NCBI RefSeq assembly: GCF_035582795.1
Contig: NC_134367.1
Location: 116,026,062 to 116,090,061 of the forward strand
Length of the DNA: 64,000 nt
Reading direction: 5' to 3'
Source of the DNA: Mycteria americana
Lineage: Eukaryota; Chordata; Aves; Ciconiiformes; Ciconiidae
Shown here: piece by piece, positions 10,814-23,195 of the stretch
Layout: each line of letters opens with the position of its first letter
How positions within the stretch are numbered: the first letter of the stretch is position 1
The notes under the pieces: model-generated
The model's database searches: none
What the model was told of the DNA's origin: nothing
Seen by the model: only the letters and a program-made list of their open reading frames with translations
Translations under genes and position numbers: made by a program

Positions 10814-10819
10814 AATAAA
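10814..10819 (+). terminator. RRP36: Proximal poly(A) signal candidate for RRP36
   Basis: AATAAA lies 700 bases after the stop codon. No strong GU-rich stretch follows at once, although CTTGCGGTGCTCC lies about 20 bases on. Confidence 0.45.
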
Positions 10820-11166
10820 CCCTCTTCCCTCAGCCTTTCCTTGCGGTGCTCCAGCCTCTGACAACTTTCAAATCCTCAACTGGAGTCAGCCCAGAGGACC
10901 AACATCTATCTCCTGGGGGCCCAGCCTGGATGCAGTATTGGATCTAGTCTCACAAGTGCTGAGTAAAGGGGAGAGGATCACACCCCTCTGCATGGGCTGC
11001 ACCCTGTGATGCAGCACCTGGTGTGGCTGGCCTTCCTCACAGCCAGGGCACACTGCTCACTGCGCAGGTACTGCTGCCTGGGATCTCTCCAGCAGGGCTG
11101 CCTCTTGGCTTCTCAGGGTGGTCTCTACAGGGCTATTAGTGCTTCTAGGAAACTGATTCTGTATGA

Positions 11167-11172
11167 AATAAA
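11167..11172 (+). terminator. RRP36: Distal poly(A) signal of RRP36
   Basis: AATAAA is followed within 30-45 bases by a U-rich and then GU-rich segment (TTTTTCTTTATTG and TGTCGGTGCTGTT). This is the better of the two candidate ends. Confidence 0.6.
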
Positions 11173-11195
11173 ATACGACAGTTTTTCTTTATTGC

Positions 11196-12749
11196 CAGTG
11201 TCGGTGCTGTTACAGTCAAAAGTGTTTGAACTTAGGGAAGTTAATGCCTGTCTCCAACATTACATTTGACCACCAGCTCTCTTGTTTCTCCTCACTCGTG
11301 ATTGCCCCCGTCTCCTGTGGCTGTGCTGACGAGGAGGTGATGCGGATGTGACCCAGATGATCTCTGTCTGACAGGTCAGAGCATGTGCTGGGAGAGCGCC
11401 TCAGCTCTGCAGGGCAGAGTGCTCCCTGGGTGCAGCCATGCTGTGTGCAGGTGGGCAGCTGGTGTGTGGGGCCTGGGGAAAGGCCTTGCAGTAAGCAAGA
11501 AATGGAATGATGAGCAACTCCATCACGCCCACCTGAGGGTGTTGCTGAAGCATCTGCCTCCACTGCAGTTCCTGTGGGTGATGGGAGTTCTGCTCTGGTG
11601 ACAGGTTTTAGTGTAACAGGGGGAAGGCAGTAGTCTCCAGCTTGGCTAGAGACCACATGGAAATCCTCAGCTGCCTTTAACCTGCATGTGGCTTATTGCT
11701 TTGCACTGTGCCTGGCTGCTTCTTCCTCCTCTTCTTGCCTCATGACGTGGGATGCAGAGCCTGCTGCGTCCTTGTGCTTTTGGAGGAGAGTTACTTTAGG
11801 AGCGATAGGGCAGCACCAAAGCCTGAGGCTATTCTGACCCCTTTGTGGTATTGGTCTGCTGTTCTGTGGGCTCAATTTTTAATCCAAAGCTGAATGAACA
11901 TCTGCCTGTACTTTAATGCAAGAAGGGAAGACTGGGGCCTGGACAAGCTGGAGGTGGCTCACCTCTGTGGGGCCATGTGGGAGCAGCATTCCTGAGTCCC
12001 TGTGTCCCATCCCCAGCTGCTGGCAGGTCCTGCCTGGTAGGGAGCACCCCCAAAGTGGTCCTGCTTTCCCCTCCTGCCTCTCTGAAGCCAAATGGCTCCT
12101 TCCTGCTGAGGCCTCTGTGCCTGTCCACAAGGAGAACATCCTTGCTGGGATGTCACCTGCTTCTGTTCAGTACATTAGTGGTGAGGAGCAAGTCTACTGG
12201 CCTGTCTCTCTGCCAGCTCCTCTCTCTGCCTAGTTCCCTGCAGCAGGGGCCTCCCTGGGGCATTGCCCAGCTCAGCCAGTGTTGTGATGGCACTGGGTGT
12301 TGGGGCAGGTGGCACCATGGCAATGCCAGCTCCAACAGGAGGAGATGCTTCCAACATCTCCAGAGAGCTTTCCAGGGAGCTGCTCTTCCCTGTGGCCTCC
12401 CAGCCCCAAGGAGTCAGTTGGGTTATTTTCCTTCTGTTTCGAATGCTGTCCTGGAAGTGTGTTTCTGCCACCCCCCCCCACCCCCCCGGGGGACACCCTC
12501 AGAGCCCACCAGACTCTTACAAGGACCTGCCTCTCCTTTCCCAATTGCTGGCCAGGAGAAGTGGCTTCAGACCCAGGTGCCTGGGATGCTCTCCCCTGGC
12601 CTGGGTGGTCACTGAGTGAGCTGCCCCCTCCCCCCCGCCCCCAGATGTGCTCTGCAGCCACAGCTGGACATCTAGGCACACAAGGGACACGCACCCACGG
12701 GAGCTGGGGGAACCTGCCTGCCGGCAGGGACACAGACATGAGGAGGCTG
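11196..12749. other. Intergenic region between convergent RRP36 and TMEM121-family genes
   Basis: About 1.5 kb separates the two 3' ends. Long open frames here follow from the high GC content and overlap in several frames. C-runs occur at about 12472-12490 and 12627-12645, and the minus strand of these could form G-quadruplexes. I see no gene. Confidence 0.6.
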
Positions 12750-13360
12750 CAGGGCTTGGGTCTTTTATTGCAAAGAGGGAGATAAGAAAAAGGACAGTCA
12801 CCCCCACCCTGGGACCCCGACCTGCAGCTGGCTGAGGGGGGTGGCAGGCAGGGGGAGGCCCAGGCCTCGCTCCCCCAGCATGGGGACCCCAGCTCACACA
12901 GTGGGGAGCAGGCTGCTGCCAAGCACTGAGCTGGAGCCAGGGCCAACCACAACAGTGAGGCAGGTGGCCCGCAGTGTCCCCATGCAGCCCCCCCGGCCTG
13001 AGCCCTGGCTGGCCAGAGGGCAGTGCTGTGTGGGGAGCACTGATGGGGGGAGCCCAGCGCAGGGCAGGGCTGCCTGGCCCCAGCCAGACATGGCACGCAG
13101 CAGGTGAACCTGGCCTCCTCCTCCGCTCTGCTGCCCATCTCACTTGGTGGGGTGCTGAGGTCCCAAACTGCTCTGCAGCCTTACGGAGGCTGCTACGGGG
13201 GGCCCTCACCATGTGACCCTCGGGGATCGGAGCAGCTTCACCAAGGGAGGGAGGGAGCAGGGTCGTTGCCCTCTGCCCAGGCGGGGAGCTCAGTGCCCGC
13301 CTGGGGTTTGCAGGTATGGCCAGGCATGGCCGTGCCCAGGCTGTGGCTCCTGCTGGCTTG
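12745..13360 (-). other. TMEM121: 3' UTR of the TMEM121-family gene
   Basis: This is the GC-rich sequence between the stop codon at 13361-13363 and the AATAAA at 12769-12764. Several open frames cross it on both strands, but none shows a recognisable protein. Confidence 0.6.
12764..12769 (-). terminator. TMEM121: Poly(A) signal of the TMEM121-family gene
   Basis: TTTATT on the plus strand is AATAAA on the minus strand, about 590 bases after the stop codon. It gives a 3' UTR of roughly 13360-12745. Confidence 0.65.
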
Positions 13361-16229
<2,869 letters not shown>

Positions 16230-16255
16230 CGCCCGGCGCGCCCCGGAGGCGGCTC

Positions 16256-16277
16256 TGCGGCGGCGGCGGCGGCGGCG
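16256..16277. repeat. Second CGG triplet run
   Basis: About seven CGG units lie 60 bases from the first run, still inside the inferred first exon. Confidence 0.8.
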
Positions 16278-18149
16278 CTTGGCCCCTCCCGACGGGCGGG
16301 CGGGGACTGCGGCGGCCCCCGCCTCACCGGAGCGCCCGGCACCGCCCGGCACCGCCCGCCGCCCCCTCTTGCTCCGATCTCCTCTGCCCGCCTCCTCCCG
16401 GCAACCCCGGGCCGCCGCTGCCCCCTGTTACTCCGCCCGGGCACCTTCCCGCTCCCCTCCTGCCCGCACCAGCTCCCGCCCTGGGGCCACGTCCTGCACA
16501 CACCCCCCTCTCCCTCACCCGCCTCCAGCCAACCTCCTGCCCCACGGCCTCCTCCTGCCCCGACCCTTCTGCCCTGCCCCCCCCCCCGACCCATGGGTGC
16601 TCCCTGCCGCAGCCCAGGAAAACCTGGGGCACCCAGGGAAGCCTGGGCTGGCAAGGGTCCTGCCCGCTGGCTGCCCACCAGGAAGGACCGGGACCCCTCC
16701 TCGCTGGGGCCTCGCTGGTGAAGCAGGCAGGGGAACTCGTGCAACCTCCGTGACCTGGCAGCCAGCCCTCCGGTCTGCGGGGTCCTGGGAAGCTCCAGCT
16801 CCGCTCCAGGACACGCGTAGAGCTGGGCTGGGCACAGCCGGGGGCCTTACCCTGGCGGACATCTCTCTCTGCAAATGCTCTTCCATCAGCCTGAGCAGCT
16901 TACTGCATTTAACTCTGAGCTTGCTTCTAATTGATTTAGGTCTTAGCTACACAGGGAAGGTTTTCCAGTACATTTCCACTCTGACTTTGAAGTGCTCATT
17001 GTAAATATATGTATTTTGGAAGATAGGGAGGGCCTCGGACCTTTGGAGATAGGCTGAGAGCAAAACCAGGCATAGACCTGAGTGAGAGGACAAGTGCCAG
17101 TCACAGTCACTGAGTGTCAGAAGTGCAGCCCACCTCACCTCCAGCTGCTGACAGGGTGGCCATACCTGTTGTATCGGATGCCCTGGGGCATCTTGGGTGG
17201 CACCAGGAACACATGAATCCCACCTGTAGTGCCCATGGCAAATGGAAACACTGAGCCAGCATCCAGGCTCAGCTCACGTCCCGTGGTGAGCATGGGCTGG
17301 TTTATGCAGGTAGATGGAGGGCCTGTGTGAAGGGAGCAGAGCTCTGGGTTAGAGAGGTGCAACAAGGTAAAGAGTTTGGCTGTGGGATCATTCTCCTAGT
17401 CCAGGAAAAAAACAGCAATCTTCAGAAGGGCTGAAAGAGCAGGGGGAAAAAAAGCAGCCAAAGCAACCTGCCTCCAAAAAGGAAAGGAGACCTTGCAACT
17501 CAAGCTGAGTGGAGAGCACTGTGAGGCATGAGAGAGGAAGCCAACACAGAAACAAAACCTAGATCTTTCCTGCTGGACACAGAAGCGCCAGGTCTCACTC
17601 AGTATCAAGTCAGTCTCTCGCAGCCTGTAGGGAGGAGCAAAGGGTCTCTGTCCATGGAGGGACCCGGGGGGGGTGACCACAGAGGTACCTACATGACAGA
17701 GATAGGAGAGAGGTGCTAGAGGCAGACAGCAAGCAGTGGGGCTAAAGACAAGATGATTCATCCCTGGGCTGGAATCATAAAACCCCTGAGTCTTCACTAG
17801 AGGCTAGGACAGGTGACAACATTTGTGTGGGAAGCAGTAAAGAGCTGCTTTAACGAGGCACATAAAAATAAGCAACCAGAGCAAGAGCAGATACTTACGT
17901 GCTTCTCTAAAACATGATGCTGGAACCAGGGTGCCAGAGTTCACACATGGATGCAGCTGTGGTCAGAGACAAAATGGAAGGAAACCGAAGAGGGGTGCAC
18001 CAGGGTTCCCAGGCAGATAGCAGCTCTCTGGCTGCTACTGGCTCCAGACCTGGGAGGAAAAGTATCTTCAGCTTAGCCCTGTGCTGCCTAGGACACCTGC
18101 ACCCCACCATTATCACTGAAGATCCCTCTAGGGCTGTGACTGCAACACA

Positions 18150-18405
18150 CTCAAAGGCTGTTGGGAGAGAGCCAGAGGAATCCATCAGTCACGTTGAACA
18201 TCCTCGACAGGGAACTGCAGGAAGCGGGGGAAGTTTGTCAGCAAGGAATGGCAAGCAGCGGCTGTGATGGGGAAAGACTGGCAGTGGCCTGGGGACCATG
18301 CTGAGGGCTTCAACTGTGCCAAAAAAGCCTCGTGGCCCCCAGAGCCTGGCCACAGTGTGGAAGGGGAGAGGTGGCTAGAACTGATGGGCAATGTTTAGGA
18401 AGGCA
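18150..18405. repeat. Unknown repeat, copy A
   Basis: Aligns co-linearly with 20350-20603. Shared blocks include TTGAACATCC, GATGGGGAAAG, GCTTCAAC and AGGTGGCT. Translated on the minus strand both copies give a similar peptide (MPI-SSHL ... KLSAWS-GH ... FPI-A ... LLT-F), broken by differences. Confidence 0.7.
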
Positions 18406-20349
18406 ATTTAAAAAAAAACAAACTGGGAACAGCTTCTGAGTGAAGGATCACAGGGTGCTGAAGGGTACTTTCACATCACAAAAAGGCCTAACATGAGCAA
18501 GGTGCTGGAAGGTGACATCAGAGAGGAGAAGCAAGAAATTAGGTATGCCAAGTAGGAAAACAAAGGAATGAACAGAGTCAATCCAGGTAACCATTTGTCA
18601 AAATACAGAATGGAGGGGACAGGGCTAAGCAATGGCCATAACGTCCTTTAGGGTGCAGGCTGGGCCTCTAAGAAAATGGTGTCTATTGAAAAAAAAAACC
18701 ACCTTAATTTCAAGCCACCTGCGGCATCATGCACCTGCTGGGACAGAGAGTGGGTGCCGCTACTTCTGCTGGCAGCAGCTTGGAGGAGGAGTGAAAGGAC
18801 CATCATGGCAAATAGTGTGATAAGGGCACTTGGTGCAAAGCTGTGGCAGCGCACATGCTGGACCACCTCGACGCACCCAGAGGGGAAGGCAGTATCTGCT
18901 AACGCCACGTGGTCCTGGCAGCCTAGGCTCAAAAGGATTTTGAAAATTGAGGCTTGTGGCCTTGAGCCTGGCGCGCATAAATCCTGGAGGTCCTGCAGGG
19001 CAGGGAGCCACCCCCGCCCTTCACAAGGTGAGGTACCCGAGTGGCGGAGCAGGGACCAGCAGCCCAAGCACCGGTGATGTGGTAGTGTCCCCGGAGGCCG
19101 GGCTGCATGCGGGGACATCCCGCGGAACGGCTGTTCGTGCCGCAGCCACTGGAGGTCAGCGCAGACCTACGCAGCCTGCTCAGGACAAAGCCACCCTTGG
19201 GTCCTTGTCACGGGGGGGCGGGGTGTGGGTGTGTGACCGGCAGCATCCGCCTGTCCCACCCAGGCCCCGGGGCCAGAGTCCCCCCCAACATCCCCCACAT
19301 ACCCTCCAGCCCCAGCCGTAGTCAGAGCACCCCCAGCACCATGGGGTGAGCTCCTCTCAGCCCCGCATTGCCCAGGGCACGGCCAAATGTGCCTGCGCTG
19401 AGCCTGGTGCCCGAGAACAGCACCCTTTCCCTCCACTCCAGGCTGGGGTTGCTGGCAGCAGGGACCTGCAAGGTTGTGGTCACAAGGGAGAAAACATGGC
19501 TTTGCACTACAAAAGGTGCTCTTACAGCTAAAACCAGGGCGGTTTGAGAGGGGACATCTGTCTTGAAGAGAAATGCTCTACTCCTGAGCAGCTGCCGTGT
19601 CCTGCTGCACCTCAACCTTGTCCAGGGTGTAAAGGCTAAGGTGACACATGCCTCTTCTAGTAAGAACGTGGTTGAGAAAAGTGCTGGCCCAAAGGGACCA
19701 GACGCCCTGCATGGGCTTGACCAACATACGGGCGCACACTGTGGCACCTTGTCTGCCAAGGACAAAGACGCCGGCTGCTACAAGGTCTCTAAACAGTGTT
19801 GAAGCACCGGGGAGAAGCTAGTGGGCATGGTCCATTTGGATAGCAGTGACACATAGAAAAAAAAAAGCAGGGGAGGGGTTTCTAGAGGCACATTTCAAGC
19901 TGGTTGCTGGAATGCTAAAAAGCAAGGGTTCCTTGGATGCTTTCTCTGATGTGCTCGAAGATCGTATCCACGATGAAGCAAATCTCAGCTGGTGCTTGGC
20001 ACACAGAAAGGTCTCAGACTAAGAGGAGGTGGGAAGCAGCTGAATGAGATGACGACTCTACCAGGCTCTGTTTAAGCTGAAAGATAACTGGGCTTTAGTA
20101 CTTACAATGAAAACCACAGGAAAATTTTGACCCCAAACCGTGTGTGGAAGAGCATAGTTCTGGGTAGCTCATGCTGTAGGCACAAAGTCAATATAACATG
20201 AAGGCAGCAAAAAATGAAGAGCAGGCTGTGTAGCCAAGCCCCCAAATAAACAAGGCACCTTGAAACAGCCTGGGAACAAATGCATAAATTCATCTGTAGA
20301 AAAGCCAGAAGGCCAAAACAAACAAGTGAGCTGCACTAAGGATAGAGGT

Positions 20350-20603
20350 ACTCAAAGGGAACAGGCTGCAAGGAAGAGAGCCACCTCGATCACATTGAAC
20401 ATCCCTCCAGGGGAAATGCAGGAAAAGGAGGAAGCTCGTCAGCAAGAAACTGCAAGTGGTGGCTGCGATGGGGAAAGGCCATTTGTGACCTGTGGACCAC
20501 GCTGAGAGCTTCAACAGCTCTGAAGAAGCATCACAGATCATAGAGTGTGGCACAGCTGCAGAGCAGAGGTGGCTGGAAGTGATGGGCATCCATCAGGAAG
20601 GCA
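20350..20603. repeat. Unknown repeat, copy B
   Basis: The partner of 18150-18405 in the same orientation and about 2.2 kb further on. Its minus-strand frame is longer and open, but I do not recognise a protein. Confidence 0.7.
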
Positions 20604-21069
20604 GGGGAGAAGCAGCCCTCCCAGGCCAGAGAGGTGGCCCAGGAGAGCTGCAGGACTGCCAGCCCTGGGGGGCTGCCTGGAAGGCTACCTTCAGGGGCTG
20701 TCATGAGCAGAGCGGTGCCTCTGGCCTCCTGGAAGTGAGAGGGCATCCCTGAAAGCCATGCTATTAAAGTACCACACAAATAGTTGGGAACAGTGACTAA
20801 AACTGGAAGGCAAATGGACGAAAGCAAACAGCTGGGGAGGCACTGCAATGGGTTTTCTAGAGACAAATCAAGTCCCCAGATCTAGCAGGGTCCTCTGGAG
20901 CCATCAGCTGCTTTTGGGGAAAGGCAATGATGATACCCAGCTGAGATCAAACTATGATGGGTGGAAATGCTGAGATAAGGCCAGGCCAGCATGACCATCA
21001 CGTCACTCTCTCTTGCTGCAAAACAAGGTTTTCACATTCATCTGCAGAATGCTATGAAAACACAGCTCA

Positions 21070-21620
21070 TCCTTGATCCAGTTAGACTTCCACAAAAGCC
21101 TCTGCTAAGACCCCTTAGCAAATGCTGTTAGAGAACCAAGGCTGTCAAGGATGAAAGGAAAGGTCCTCTTATGCATTAATGACTTGCTTAAAGGAAGGAA
21201 AATGCATCAAAGCAGCAAACAAGCTGTTTTGCAAGCAAGACAGGAGGTCTGGGCAACTATGTGCTGTTCATCAGATAAAGAAATGGACTAGGAAAGGGGG
21301 CAGAGAGCAAGGTGGAAAAGTTTGATGATGGTTCAGATTATTCATCTAGTCAAACTGAAAGCTGATGTGAATACCTACATGTTACTGAGAGACCTGAAGC
21401 TCAACAGCAGCTGAAATGTAGAACTGACAAATGCAAGTAAAAAGAGGAGGTCCAAGGGACAGGCTATAAATTAGACATCGGTATTCAGGAAAGTGACCCT
21501 GAAATGCTTACTGGTAACTGTTCTGAAAACACCAGTGCTGTGCTTCATATCCACAGTAGAAGCTGTGGATGTTTTATACTGCTTTGCCAGTTTGTGCTGC
21601 TCCCACTTCTAAAATCCTAA
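21070..21620 (+). mobile_element. Degenerate L3/CR1-like LINE, reverse transcriptase segment
   Basis: The nucleotide text follows, with many changes, the reverse transcriptase part of ancient CR1/L3 LINEs. In order there are counterparts of the LDFxKAFDKVPH block (near 21082-21130), the segment GTCAAGGATGAAAGGAAAG (21146-21164), the FADDTKL region (AAGTTTGATGATGGTTCAG, 21318-21336), the DKCK block (near 21430) and the segment after it (ATTCAGGAAAGTGACCCTG, 21483-21501). Stops and frameshifts show that it is long dead. The match is from memory of consensus sequences. Confidence 0.6.
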
Positions 21621-22200
21621 TCCCTCCACTGGCATAAGCTGCATTTTACAGTCTGCCTGGAATAACACTGCATCAATGGAAAACTCTGTTACCACTGAGT
21701 ATATTGAACAGCTCAGGTCCTGGTATGGCCCTTGCAAAAGCTGTGGGCTTCTCTTTATTTTCTGGTTTGGCCGTTATTGACTCGGCTGCTTCTTTCAAGT
21801 AGTTTTAACTGAGGCGCACTGCAACTCCCAGTTCATCTCTGCCTCCTTTCAGGATCCCTCAGCCAGAGGCAGTGCCACTTCAGACAGATCCTCTGCCAAG
21901 GTCCTGCTAAAGGTGAGGTGCGGCAGGGGATCCTTCCCACTTTCTGCTAGCATAGCACCACAGCAATGCATTTGTTCAGCTGCTGTGCCACAGGCTTGCA
22001 CTGAGCTCTGCCCCTGCATACTGTGCTGGCCCTACAGATGCTCTGGTGGGTCCTTGTTCCCAGGGGATCTGAGAAAAGAGTCAGTTTTAGCTCTCAGCTT
22101 CCTTTTGCAAGGCTTACCTTGCTTTTAGCTGAAACCCGCCAGGCCCGTGGGTCTTTACTTTCCCTGTTCCGGCCCCACTCTGGTACTCTGAAGGTCGTTT
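21621..22200. other. Intergenic region before the PACS promoter
   Basis: Moderate GC and no recognisable gene or repeat; it grades into the CpG island after about 22200. Confidence 0.6.
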
Positions 22201-22686
22201 CCTCCTCACGTCCACCCGCTGACCTGCCGTGCTGCTCACCTGCTCCCGCTTCCCGTCACGTCACCCCTTCACCACCGTCCCCATGGGGCCCAGACACCCC
22301 CTCCCCACAGCAGCCGAAAGCTCGTAATCACCCTGGGAGCTCTGGCGGACCTCTCCGCCGCACCCCTTCACCCGCCGCAGCTCCTCCACGGCCGGGCTCT
22401 GAACCGGCCCTCGGGGACCCCCCTCAGCCGCCCCGGGCCCTGACCCCCCGCCCGCCCACGACGGCGCCGCCGGGGCGGGAGAGGCAGCGTCGCGGCGCGG
22501 CCCAGCCCCGCGGCTCGGCTCCCCGCTGCCATGGCAACCCCGCGAGCAGGCCGCGGCCCTGAGCGGACGGACGGGCGAGCGCGCGCCCGACCGCACCCCT
22601 CAGCGAGCTCGCGGGGCCGAGGCTGCTGCGCTTTAAAGGGATCGCCACCACTGCCCCCCCCCAGCCGGAGCAGCGACGCCGCTCCC

Positions 22687-22907
22687 ATTGGCTGGCCCCT
22701 CCCCGGCGGCCGCGTCCTTGTCCCTCTTCGATTGGCTACTAGCCGCTCCGGCCTCCTCCCTCTCGGTTCCGATTGGCTGGTTGCCAAAGTCCCCATCCTC
22801 GCCCTTTCCCCGCTCCGATTGGCTCGTCTCCCGCCGCAGGCCGCGCCCTAGCCACACTCTGATTGGCCACGGGCCTCCCCCGCCGCGCCCTGCCACGCTC
22901 CGGTTGG
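22687..22907 (-). promoter_or_regulatory. Array of six inverted CCAAT boxes at about 43-base spacing
   Basis: ATTGG occurs at 22687, 22731, 22772, 22818 and 22862, and the variant GTTGG at 22903. Steps are 44, 41, 46, 44 and 41 bases. Most copies sit in the longer context CGATTGGCT. The five perfect cores match the CCAAT site of NF-Y. The last lies about 160 bases before the PACS start codon. The units look like worn tandem copies of one sequence. Confidence 0.85.
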
Positions 22908-23028
22908 CGGCCGCGGGGCGCCCGGGCCCGCCCCGCCGCGCGAGCGAGCGGGCGCGCGCCGAGGCGGAGGCCGGCGCTGAGGCGAGGGGCTCGGGCCGCC
23001 CCCCATCGCCAGTGTCGGCGGCGGCGGG

Positions 23029-23195
23029 ATGGCGGCGGCGGCGGCGGCCGGCGCGTTGGGTTCGGGCCCCGCCCCGGGGCCCCCGGCGGTGGCCGGCGGG
23101 GCGGCGGCGATGGCCGGCCCCGGGCCGGTCCCGGTGCCCATGAACCTCTTCGCGACGTGGGAGATCGACCGTTCGGCGCCGAGCTGCGTGCCCAG
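23029..23195 (+). CDS. PACS family (phosphofurin acidic cluster sorting protein), coding exon 1
   Basis: PACS proteins are cytosolic connectors that bind phosphorylated acidic clusters in cargo such as furin and link them to adaptor coats; PACS2 also works at ER-mitochondria contacts. This exon gives 55 codons plus two bases and ends CCAG|GTGAGC. After an Ala/Gly/Pro-rich start it reads [19 protein letters not shown](R), the conserved opening of PACS proteins, and stops at the exon border expected for the family. The ATG at 23029 has context GGGATGG; a second in-frame ATG at 23110 is also good. LFATWE and PSCVPR resemble PACS2, whereas DRS resembles PACS1. The nearby TMEM121-family gene favours PACS2, but a further paralogue is possible, so no symbol is given. 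The remaining exons lie beyond the window. Confidence 0.9.

Larger units (their letters stand above)
10114..11195 (+). other. RRP36: RRP36 3' UTR
   Basis: The UTR has two candidate ends: AATAAA at 10814-10819 and AATAAA at 11167-11172. The second is followed at about 11198-11212 by a GU-rich stretch, so it looks like the main distal site. The exact cleavage positions are inferred. Confidence 0.6.
16600..20830. other. Intergenic region between the TMEM121-family gene and PACS, first part
   Basis: No protein-coding gene is recognisable. The region holds two diverged direct copies of an unknown repeat (18150-18405 and 20350-20603). Scattered open frames match nothing I know. Confidence 0.6.
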
